Assembly: GCA_002404345.1 (NCBI GenBank) | Contig: DHJN01000028.1 | Span: 1-13,959 of the forward strand | Source of the DNA: Actinobacteria bacterium UBA4719 | GTDB lineage: Bacteria; Actinomycetota; Actinomycetes; Actinomycetales; Dermatophilaceae | Length of the DNA stretch: 13,959 nt | Reading direction: 5' to 3' | Shown: positions 1 through 5,493 of the stretch, one piece after another | Numbering within the stretch: the stretch's first letter is position 1 | Layout: the number at the start of each line of letters is the position of its first letter | The notes under the pieces: generated by a model | The model's database searches: none | The model's input: the letters and a program-made list of their open reading frames with translations, nothing else | Told to the model about the DNA's origin: nothing | Position numbers and translations under genes: made by a program

Positions 1-299
1 CCTATTTGCGCGCGCTCTAAGTCGGACGTTTGACACACGCCTCGGCTCTAGTGCCGACCAGATGGAACCCCCTTCGATCAGAGCCTCAGAGAATGGTGCT
101 TAGATCGCGGGGGAGGGGTGTCGGCGAATAGTCGTTTCGTTCCACGTAGCACGGGAACCCCACGATTCGTAAAGACACCCCGCTAAGCTCTAGATGTCCG
201 AAGGGTCGTCGAGCGGCGCGCACTGACGTGCAGTGCGGGCCGTAGTCGACTTCGGTGGGACGTCACCGCGCAGGACCCACGACTGGAGCCGTCGCCAGC
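1..299. other. No recognisable gene; one short hairpin
   Basis: No reading frame in this stretch on either strand gives a recognisable protein. The only structure seen is a perfect 7-bp inverted repeat, CGCACTG/CAGTGCG, at 219-237 with a 5-nt loop. It lies about 60 nt beyond the stop of the minus-strand hydrolase gene and could be its terminator, but no T-run follows on the minus strand. Confidence 0.4.
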
Positions 300-1130
300 T
301 CACGCTGTTTTTGGGCGGCCCACCTGGGCTGCCCAGAACTGACGGATTAGCCGGACTGTCTCCTCAGGGGCCTCGACCGGCACCAGGTAGGCCGCGTAGG
401 CCACCACGGCCGAGGATCCGTCGGGCACGAGCTGACTGGCCGCCCGCGCTTGTTGCGGAGTCCAGCCGCTGTGGTCGGCGCCGGTGATGAACAGCGTCGG
501 AACGGCGATGGCCGGAAGCAGGCTCGTAAGATCCTCCCGGTGCAGGGAAACGGAGACGACGGCGTTTCGCAACTTGGTGCGGTCGGCGTTGGCTAGGCAT
601 GACTTGACCAGGTCGACCGCGCCGCGATCGTCTGCGCGGGTCCGAGCCGACAGCAGAACCTTGGTCACTCCGTCCTGGATGAACCCAGCCGACCCGAATA
701 GGCGGTAGGCAAGGAGCAGGAAGATCGTGCAAACCCGCTCCTTGGTGCTCAGTGCCTGGACCGGCGTCCCAATCATGACCAGACTTCGGCACCTCGCCGG
801 CCACCGCGTGGCGAAGAGCGCACCGACGTGGCCACCCCAGGCATTGCCCAACCAGTCCACGGGATCGGTGATGCCGAGGGTGTCGAGCACCGTGGCAGCG
901 GCGACTGCGCACTCCTCAATCGTGTATGGCCGCCCCGGATCCGTGCTCTCTCCATGCCCGGGACCAGTGATGAGCACGAGCCGACGGTCACCAGCCAGAT
1001 CGGCCGCGACCCTCTCCCAGCTGCGCTCGTCAACGAACAAGCTGGACCACAACACCGTCGACGGACCCTGACCAGTGACCTGGACCGCCAACGATCCGAC
1101 CCGGGTGGAAACCAGTTGCTTCGCGGCCAT
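300..1130 (-). CDS. Alpha/beta-hydrolase-fold protein lacking catalytic Ser and His
   Basis: The protein has 276 residues, normal for an alpha/beta hydrolase of the epoxide-hydrolase/haloperoxidase-like superfamily. Visible landmarks are the oxyanion-side strand (VLWSSLFVDERSW, about 27-39), the turn GPGHGES (about 56-62), the nucleophile elbow WLGNAWGGH (93-101) and the late strand LFITGADHSGW (213-223). Family members carry Ser in the elbow (G-x-S-x-G), but here it is Ala97 (codon GCC). The usual late His (AAHLVPVE-type) is Tyr248, while the candidate acid Asp219 is kept. It is therefore probably not a standard serine hydrolase and may be a binding protein. The ATG at 1130 is chosen because AGGGAG lies 7 nt upstream. 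The longer TTG start at 1163 would sit inside the operator. The gene is divergent from a TetR regulator and likely repressed by it. The fold call is firm; substrate and role are unknown. Confidence 0.85.
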   Translation of the reverse strand: MAAKQLVSTRVGSLAVQVTGQGPSTVLWSSLFVDERSWERVAADLAGDRRLVLITGPGHGESTDPGRPYTIEECAVAAATVLDTLGITDPVDWLGNAWGGHVGALFATRWPARCRSLVMIGTPVQALSTKERVCTIFLLLAYRLFGSAGFIQDGVTKVLLSARTRADDRGAVDLVKSCLANADRTKLRNAVVSVSLHREDLTSLLPAIAVPTLFITGADHSGWTPQQARAASQLVPDGSSAVVAYAAYLVPVEAPEETVRLIRQFWAAQVGRPKTA

Positions 1131-1149
1131 CTCCGCACTCCCTTTGAGG

Positions 1150-1164
1150 GTTGACACTGTCAAC
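1150..1164. promoter_or_regulatory. TetR operator copy 1 (hydrolase side)
   Basis: GTTGACA-C-TGTCAAC is a perfect palindrome with 7-bp arms around one central base. It lies 20 bp upstream of the hydrolase ATG. It is the exact reverse complement of the second copy at 1185-1199, differing only in the central base as read on one strand. Each arm contains TTGACA, so a -35 element may be embedded. Assignment to the adjacent TetR protein is inferred from position. Confidence 0.8.
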
Positions 1165-1184
1165 TGTTAGAGTGCCGCTCACCG

Positions 1185-1199
1185 GTTGACAGTGTCAAC
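1185..1199. promoter_or_regulatory. TetR operator copy 2 (regulator side)
   Basis: GTTGACA-G-TGTCAAC is a perfect palindrome whose centre lies 35 bp from that of copy 1. It ends 24 bp before the tetR-type gene's ATG. The paired sites in a divergent intergenic region fit repression of both genes by the TetR protein. Confidence 0.8.
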
Positions 1200-1223
1200 C
1201 CATTGTGGAAGAAGGGGACGGAC

Positions 1224-1847
1224 ATGGTCGGCGCTAGCGGGCAGCCCGCGGACCCTGAGTCCCTCGAAGAGCGACTCTTGGCGGTGGCTTTGGACCTCCT
1301 GAGGAACGAGCCGGCCGAGCGGCTGAGTCTGCGCGAGGTTGCGCAGCAGCTCGGCGTCAGCCACCAAGCCCCCTACGTCCACTTCGGCGACAAGCGCACC
1401 TTCCTCGCCGCCGTAGCCGGCGACGGACTTCGCCAGGCGGCCACCGACGCAGCAGCCGCGTTGGCCGACTCCGGTGACGATCCGCTGAGACGGCTCCACG
1501 CACTGGCCGGCGCCTACGTCGACTTCATCCGTGAACAGCCGCACGTACACGACCTGGCCTACGGACACCTGGTCGCCAAGGCCGACCACCCACGCCTGCA
1601 GGAGGCGGCCATCGTCTACTGGGACCTCCTCCACGACACCGTCGCCGGGTGCCAGCCAGCTGGCACCGCGGAAGGAGCCGTGCTCCGTCGAAGCGCTGCC
1701 ATCTGGGGCACCGTCTACGGCATCGCTCGGCTGACCGCCTTGGGCCAGATACCGGCGTCCGTGCCCAGTGACGAGGGGGACCTGCTCCGTGAGGCCATCA
1801 GCACGCTCTACGAAGGATGGCAAACGGATCGGCTGCCCCCGTCCTGA
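1224..1847 (+). CDS. TetR/AcrR-family transcriptional repressor
   Basis: A 207-residue one-component regulator. The N-terminal helix-turn-helix is plain at about 33-60 (RLSLREVAQQLGVSHQAPYVHFGDKRTFL). The C-terminal part has IWGTVYGIARLTALGQ, resembling the WHG-type TetR C-terminal ligand domain with Tyr in place of His. ATG 1224 is chosen because AAGAAGGGG lies 6 nt upstream. A TTG at 1203 would extend it by seven residues but sits upstream of that ribosome-binding site. It is divergent from the hydrolase-fold gene, and the two palindromes between them are its probable operators. The ligand is unknown. A plausible model, not shown here, is that a small molecule relieves repression of both genes. 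Confidence 0.93.
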   Translation: MVGASGQPADPESLEERLLAVALDLLRNEPAERLSLREVAQQLGVSHQAPYVHFGDKRTFLAAVAGDGLRQAATDAAAALADSGDDPLRRLHALAGAYVDFIREQPHVHDLAYGHLVAKADHPRLQEAAIVYWDLLHDTVAGCQPAGTAEGAVLRRSAAIWGTVYGIARLTALGQIPASVPSDEGDLLREAISTLYEGWQTDRLPPS

Positions 1848-1991
1848 CGCACCGCTGATCCCCTCCTAGCTGCAGGATCCTGACACCTCCCATGTGGTTG
1901 ACGGCGCCGACAGAACCGAGGGCCGTCATGGACAGCTCACCGGATCGCCCGACGCGTGACCCCCGAGCCCGTGCGAGGTCCAAGCGACCGG

Positions 1992-2011
1992 GCGGTTCCC
2001 GTCGGAACCGC
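1992..2011. terminator. Perfect 8-bp hairpin between convergent genes
   Basis: GCGGTTCC and GGAACCGC pair perfectly around a CGTC tetraloop. The hairpin lies between the end of the TetR gene (+) and the end of the mazF-like pseudogene (-). There is no T-run on either side, so terminator function is an inference from position. U-less hairpins are common in high-GC actinobacteria. Confidence 0.4.
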
Positions 2012-2101
2012 ATGCGCCGCCGCCTGGGCCAGCTTGGGTGAACGTACGACCTTCGGCAATTGAATGCTTTACCGACCGCCCTTCATCCGGGCGTTGATCG
2101 A

Positions 2102-2436
2102 CTAGAGATCGAGGACGTGCCGTAGACCGCGATCGATCTCGCGCAGCAGCGCCAACGGCGGCTGGCCGGCTTGTTCGGACAGATCTGTCTTGTTGAGGGT
2201 GACCAAGGCGGTGACGTTCACGACCGAGTCTTTGGGCAGCCCTTTCACAGCGGCGGGCAGGAACACGTTGCCGGGCATCGTTGCCAAGTCGGTGTTGGAT
2301 GTGATGACTACGGCCAGCACGGTCGCCAACCGGCTGTTGTTGTATGTTTCTGCCGAGATCACTAATACCGGTCGACGCTTGGCTGGGCGGGATCCCGCGG
2401 TGCCCCCAGATCCGCCCAGTAGATACCAGTGCTGAT
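2102..2436 (-). pseudogene. mazF/pemK-like toxin, frameshifted
   Basis: The C-terminal part reads in one frame as a MazF-family ribonuclease: SRPAKRRPVLVIS, then TSNTDLATMPGNVFLP, DSVVNVTALVTLNKTDL and a terminal EIDRGLRHVLDL. The first strand of the fold, GIYWADLGAPR, is present but in another frame (about 2427-2395). The switch falls in a G-run at 2394-2396, where one more G would give GAPRGSRPAKRRP. Restored, it would be about 111 residues, the normal MazF length. In the N-terminal frame a TGA lies at 2455-2457 and no ATG/GTG/TTG follows before the conserved strand. An ATC at 2434-2436 occupies the expected start position. No antitoxin is recognisable upstream. Intact MazF cleaves mRNA. 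This copy is probably inactive unless the missing base is a sequencing error. Confidence 0.82.
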
Positions 2437-2842
2437 CCGGAGTCGGCAAGCTCGTCATGCTCGGGACGGTCAGTGAGCTCCCCCATCGGCGGAAGATCCA
2501 GTGAAACGTAGCGCCCGCAGGGCGGCATGTCCGGTAGTTGCTCAGCGTCATCTTCACAAGGTCCGCGTCCTGCCTGTCCGGGTGGCGTAGCGCTACCTGG
2601 ACGAGTAAGTCAGGACCGGCCCACAGGGGCGCCAGCCTTGTCTGCTCAGCCCCGACTGTGACTGTTGGCGGCGCCACCCCCCGCCGGTCGGCCCAGCGGA
2701 GCTATGGAACCGCGGGGACTCACGCCTGCACCGCGAGCCTCGGCAGAAGGTGTCGTGGTCCTCGCGGCTGGCCCGAGGACGGGCCCCTCCCTGGCGCCGA
2801 CTCCGTCGAGCGGCCCACACCTAACTCTCACCTAACCCACAC
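2437..2842. other. No recognisable gene between mazF-like and methyltransferase remnants
   Basis: On the minus strand the mazF C-terminal frame stays open up to 2677, but the extra residues match nothing I recognise and bypass the conserved MazF N-terminus. I looked here for a MazE-like or ribbon-helix-helix antitoxin in all three minus frames and saw none. The stretch ends in the 11-bp tandem repeats at 2818-2850. Confidence 0.5.
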
Positions 2843-2850
2843 CTAACCCG
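2818..2850. repeat. Three tandem 11-bp repeats (CACCTAACYCN)
   Basis: CACCTAACTCT, CACCTAACCCA and CACCTAACCCG follow each other without gaps. On the minus strand each carries TTAGGTG, spaced one helical turn apart. The TAG of the first minus-strand unit is the methyltransferase stop codon, and the 11-bp period puts a TAG in all three minus frames. An 11-bp period fits binding sites of OmpR-class regulators, but no target gene is obvious downstream. It could also be a simple repeat. Confidence 0.75.
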
Positions 2851-3730
2851 GGCTCGCTTTTCGCCCCAGGGTTACCGCGGGAGAACCAGGAGGAGTCGGC
2901 ACCGTCATGACCTCCAGCAGTTGGGCGTCGCGCAGGAACTGCTGAGCCTGGCCGTCGTCCAGGGCAGTGCCGCCATAAGCGATGGTCTTGAATCGGCTGA
3001 CGGCGTCTTCCACAGGGACGCCCCGGAACTTGCCGTGCCCCAGCATCAGCCAGCCGCCTGGCACCAAGGCGTCGACGACCCTCCGAACACCCTCCCGCAG
3101 TGCCTGTTCCGGAACGAACGGCGCAGGCATCCAGGCGAAGGCATACGTGTTCGGTTCATCCAGAGTGTTCACGTCCTGCTGCCGGAGGGTGACGCGGTCG
3201 CCGACAGTGCTCGCTGCGACGGTCTGCGCGGCAAGGGCGAGCACGCGTGGCAACACGTCGATGCCCACGACCGTGAGGGCGGGGAACTGCTCAGCGTAGG
3301 AGACCGCTATGGTCGCGACGCCGGTGCCCACGTCGAGCATCCGAGTGCCAGGGGTGGCGAAGGCTTCGGTCAGACCTTCCAACCTCGGAAGGCCCTGCTG
3401 CGCCATCTGCGCCCCCGCCTGAGCGCCCGCCTGCCCCTGTGCGAGCAACGCCTCGTCCGACTGGTCGGCCCACAACTGTCCCTCACCCCTCAACAGTGCG
3501 GCGACCTGATGCACAGGAGCCGCGGCTTGCGCGGCCACCCGGAGCTGGTCCGCAGGCCCGAGATCTTCAGAGTCGTCCAGCTCGAGCGCACGGAGCACTG
3601 TTGAAGCGGCCCGTCTCTACTCCGGCGAACCTGAGCCGCCAACAGCAAGGATCAGCGCTGCCGTCGACCACACCGACTGATCGCTGCTGTGCAGAAAGTG
3701 CTGAATGCGGTCCTGGATGGGAGTGGTCAT
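2843..3730 (-). pseudogene. Class I SAM-dependent methyltransferase with in-frame TAG
   Basis: From GTG 3598 the frame codes 251 residues with a clear Rossmann methyltransferase core: motif I MLDVGTGVATIAV (87-99), the acidic strand end VVGIDVLP (110-117), DRVTLRQQDV (134-143) and LVPGGWLMLGHGKF (178-191). GTG 3598 has no ribosome-binding site. Upstream in the same frame, ATG 3730 has a strong AGGAGG 8 nt before it and begins MTTPIQDRIQHFLHSSDQSV..., stopping at TAG 3619-3617, codon 38. Reading through gives a continuous 295-codon protein, so this looks like one gene with a nonsense mutation. Expression would yield a 37-residue peptide or need internal initiation or readthrough. TAG serves as a normal stop elsewhere in the window, including in this gene. 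The substrate is unknown. Confidence 0.8.
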
Positions 3731-4011
3731 AAGCGCAGCCTCCTCTCGCGCCACCAGCCTTGGCAACCGGTCGTGGCTGTCGATCAGGGAGGTCCGCTCA
3801 TCGGCGATTGCCGACGTTTGAAGCGGCTGATCCCGATCGGATGCTCATGACCAGGTTTGTCTCCGAGGTCCGCATGGGGAACCTGCTCATAGATTGCCAC
3901 GAAGCGTTCAAGCAGGCTGCGACGCCAGCCGCCGACGGGGTCAGTGCCCGAGGGCCGGCTGGCTCGATGAGCAACTGCACCCAAGCTTGCGCCCGGTCCA
4001 GTGTCACAGCA
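3731..4011. other. Divergent intergenic region without a recognisable gene
   Basis: This lies between the methyltransferase ATG (minus) and the toxin-antitoxin promoter (plus). Open frames exist on both strands (for example 3798-4007 minus) but none shows a conserved domain, a convincing ribosome-binding site or a coherent fold. The methyltransferase ribosome-binding site (AGGAGG) lies at its left edge. Confidence 0.45.
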
Positions 4012-4053
4012 TAGAATCATCGGCACATGCCGATAATAGTCGGTTCGTGCCGA
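4012..4053 (+). promoter_or_regulatory. Promoter and two palindromic operators of the MNT-HEPN pair
   Basis: TAGAAT at 4012-4017 is a good -10, with TTGCGC at 3987-3992 as a possible -35 (19-bp spacer). Just downstream is the palindrome ATCGGCA-CA-TGCCGAT (4019-4034). A related copy, TCGGTTCGTGCCGA, sits at 4040-4053 and matches 11 of 14 bases of the first site's core. The copies start exactly 20 bp apart, two helical turns, and overlap the expected transcription start. This fits autorepression by the winged-helix N-terminus of the first gene's product. The ribosome-binding site AGAAGGG follows at 4061-4067. Confidence 0.65.
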
Positions 4054-4074
4054 GGACAGTAGAAGGGCTGACGC

Positions 4075-4698
4075 ATGGATCTAGCGATGCCATTGGCGGT
4101 GGTCACGCCCACCTTGGACGCTGCTGTTCTGCATGCCCTAGCGGCCACCACGGCCAGAGCGAGCGGCGCACAGGTTCACCGGATGGCCGGCACGGGTAGC
4201 CCGGATGGTGTCCGTCGGGTCCTGACCCGACTCGTGGCTCAGGGCATCGTCTCGGCCGACGAGCACCCCAACGCCACGCTCTACCTGCTCAACCGAGACC
4301 ACGTGGCAGCTGACGCAGTCGTCGCACTGACCCGACTGCGGTCGATGATCATCGACCGCATCACCGAAGCGTTGTCGCGCTGGTCGCCCGAACCTCTGCA
4401 CGCCAGCCTCTTCGGCTCCTTCGCGCGCGGAGAAGCCACGACAACCAGCGACATCGACATCCTGGTCGTGATCGGCCCGGCAGATGCCGCGGACCAGGAT
4501 GCGCGAGCAGCGCAGATAGACCAGCTGTCCGCGGACGTCCTGAGGTGGACCGGCAACCGCGGGCACATCGTCGACCCCACGCTCGACATCCTGGCCACCA
4601 TGATCGCAGCCGATGACCCTCTGTTGACCTCGTGGCGAGCTGACCACATCCACCTGAAGGGGACCCGCCTCCTCGACCTCCTCCGGAGCGTGTCATGA
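4075..4698 (+). CDS. MNT-type nucleotidyltransferase with N-terminal winged helix (antitoxin candidate)
   Basis: A 207-residue protein. Residues about 15-75 look like a winged helix-turn-helix (LHALAATTARASGAQVHRM, then GVRRVLTRLVAQGIVSADEHPNATLYLLN). Residues about 108-175 hold the polymerase-beta-like nucleotidyltransferase core: LHASLFGSFARGEATTTSDIDIL, with the G-S motif at 114-115 and metal-binding Asp126 and Asp128. MNT proteins of HEPN-MNT systems neutralise the HEPN RNase toxin, in studied type VII systems by adding AMP to it. The stop overlaps the start of the HEPN gene by 4 bp (ATGA), so the two are translationally coupled. ATG 4075 is supported by AGAAGGG 7 nt upstream. The fused DNA-binding domain suggests it also autoregulates at the palindromes upstream. 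Domain identity is firm; the antitoxin role is inferred from the pairing. Confidence 0.88.
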   Translation: MDLAMPLAVVTPTLDAAVLHALAATTARASGAQVHRMAGTGSPDGVRRVLTRLVAQGIVSADEHPNATLYLLNRDHVAADAVVALTRLRSMIIDRITEALSRWSPEPLHASLFGSFARGEATTTSDIDILVVIGPADAADQDARAAQIDQLSADVLRWTGNRGHIVDPTLDILATMIAADDPLLTSWRADHIHLKGTRLLDLLRSVS

Positions 4699-5105
4699 GT
4701 CCGCGAGGAAGTTCACGGGTCAGTTCCTGCACGCCCGCCGAGGCCCGGGCCCGTCGCGAACAGGCCAAAGCATTCATCGACGTCGCCGAAATGGTCCTGG
4801 GCGATCCGGCCCCCCAGACTCACGCCAACGTGGCCGTGGCCCTGGCGGTCCTCGCCGCGATCGCCGCCACCGATGCCATCTGCGGCCTGCGGCTGGGCCG
4901 CTACAGCCGGGGCCAGGACCACGACAGCGCGGCGGCTCTGCTGGAAACCGTCGACCTGCCCGACTCGACCCTGCCAGCCAAGCTGCGACGAGTCCTTGCC
5001 TCCAAGGACAACGTGCACTACTCCCCCCGACTCATCTCCAAGACCAACGCTCAGGCACTCGTGCGTCAAGCCCGCGTCCTCGTTGACGCCGCCGAACGGC
5101 TATGA
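4695..5105 (+). CDS. HEPN-domain protein, probable toxin of the MNT-HEPN pair
   Basis: 136 residues, almost all helical. The segment AAIAATDAICGLRLGRYSRGQDHDSAAALLE (about 54-84) carries the HEPN signature: Arg69 and His76 give R-x6-H, within the R-x4-6-H pattern of HEPN ribonucleases. A second helix pair follows (LPAKLRRVLASKDNVHYS, then ALVRQARVLVDAAERL). The ATG overlaps the preceding nucleotidyltransferase gene by 4 bp, and GGAG lies 7 nt before it. HEPN toxins are metal-independent RNases that cut tRNA or mRNA. Whether this one cuts RNA is not visible from sequence. The gene is immediately followed by a strong hairpin, so the two-gene operon ends here. As a cargo module near an island end it may help stabilise the element. 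Confidence 0.82.
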   Translation: MSPRGSSRVSSCTPAEARARREQAKAFIDVAEMVLGDPAPQTHANVAVALAVLAAIAATDAICGLRLGRYSRGQDHDSAAALLETVDLPDSTLPAKLRRVLASKDNVHYSPRLISKTNAQALVRQARVLVDAAERL

Positions 5106-5106
5106 A

Positions 5107-5129
5107 CCGGGCGCTACGTCTGCGCCCGG
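5107..5129 (+). terminator. Hairpin terminator of the MNT-HEPN operon
   Basis: CCGGGCGC and GCGCCCGG form a perfect 8-bp stem around a TACGTCT loop, beginning 2 bp after the HEPN stop codon. No U-tract follows, so termination strength is uncertain. Confidence 0.6.
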
Positions 5130-5157
5130 AGTGCCGGCTGCGGAGAGGGCCGGCGGG

Positions 5158-5250
5158 GGAACACAAAAGGAACAAACCTGGGCGCACCGGGCCGCACCGG
5201 GCGAACCGAACGCACCACTCACGTGCTCACGACACTCCCGCACGTGCTCA
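5158..5250 (+). repeat. Cluster of short direct repeats beside the attachment site
   Basis: Three pairs are seen: GGAACA at 5158-5163 and 5169-5174 (11 bp apart), CGCACCGGGC tandem at 5183-5202, and CACGTGCTCA at 5220-5229 and 5241-5250 (21 bp apart). Helical-turn spacing next to a tRNA-type att core resembles integrase arm-type or excisionase sites on the element side. That role is an inference, and no integrase gene lies in the window. Confidence 0.45.
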
Positions 5251-5277
5251 AGAGCACAGCACCAAGCGGCGGTCCCC

Positions 5278-5324
5278 CGTTCGGGACGAAGAGGCCGCAG
5301 GTTCAAATCCTGTCACCCTGGCCA
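5278..5324 (+). other. 3' fragment of tRNA-Pro(CGG): integration scar (att site)
   Basis: The sequence reads as the 3' part of tRNA-Pro. It has the anticodon loop TTCGGGA (5280-5286, anticodon CGG), the 3' anticodon-stem strand CGAAG, the variable AGGCC, a complete T-arm (GCAGG-TTCAAAT-CCTGT, 5297-5313), the acceptor strand CACCCTG, G and encoded CCA. The 5' half is missing: no D-arm, no matching CAGGGTG acceptor strand upstream, and the 5' anticodon strand (CCCCG) mismatches at two positions. Phage- and ICE-type tyrosine integrases recombine at such 3' tRNA halves and leave this fragment at the distal end of the element. Orientation puts the element to the left. The intact tRNA-Pro and the integrase would be beyond the window's left edge. 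Confidence 0.8.
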
Positions 5325-5335
5325 GTGTCATTGCA

Positions 5336-5400
5336 TGCCACAGCCGCGGGTCACAGTCTGGTCCCGTGCATGCTGCCACAGCCGCGGGTCACAGGCTGGT
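5336..5400 (+). repeat. 27-bp direct repeat, period 38, just outside the att core
   Basis: Two copies at 5336-5362 and 5374-5400 begin TGCCACAGCCGCGGG, end CTGGT and differ at one position (T or G before CTGGT). TGCATG precedes each copy. They lie between the tRNA fragment and the terminator. They may be a tandem duplication of the tRNA trailer, or arm sites of the integration system. Confidence 0.75.
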
Positions 5401-5437
5401 TTCGCAGGTCAGTGTCAGTGTGACAGTCGCAGTCCAA

Positions 5438-5473
5438 AGGCCCCCACCCGAGTTGGCGAGGGCCTCTGTTTCT
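5438..5473. terminator. Terminator downstream of tRNA fragment and cupredoxin gene
   Basis: AGGCCC (5438-5443) pairs with GGGCCT (5460-5465), and an inner CCA/TGG extends the stem. On the plus strand TCTGTTTCT follows, as expected for the terminator of the original tRNA-Pro gene. On the minus strand the same stem lies just past the cupredoxin stop and is followed by TTTGG, so it may serve both directions. Confidence 0.6.
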
Positions 5474-5493
5474 GCACGCGGGCGGCTGCGGGG

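Noticed and set aside
1131..1163. Longer hydrolase start at TTG 1163
   Set aside because: It lies inside the operator and lacks a ribosome-binding site, while ATG 1130 has AGGGAG at 7 nt.
1928..2041. 37-residue very basic plus-strand frame (MDSSPDRPTRDPRARARSKR...)
   Set aside because: Weak ribosome-binding site, no recognisable family, and it overlaps the 8-bp hairpin. Arg-rich short frames are expected by chance at this GC content.
2818..2850. Iron-regulator (DtxR/IdeR) box, suggested by TTAGGT
   Set aside because: That box is a palindrome of TTAGGTTAG-type halves. Here the units are direct repeats with no inverted half-site.
3617..3619. UAG recoding (for example to an amino acid) in the methyltransferase and Ddn-like genes
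   Set aside because: TAG is the natural stop of several genes here, no recoding signal or special tRNA is visible, and the Ddn-like gene is also frameshifted. Nonsense mutations are simpler.
3784..4026. Minus-strand frames of 69-80 codons upstream of the methyltransferase
   Set aside because: No conserved motif or convincing start context, and they overlap the promoter and operators of the MNT-HEPN pair.
5250..5324. Intact tRNA-Pro gene
   Set aside because: No D-arm and no 5' acceptor strand matching CACCCTG, and the 5' anticodon strand mispairs at two positions. Only the 3' half is real.
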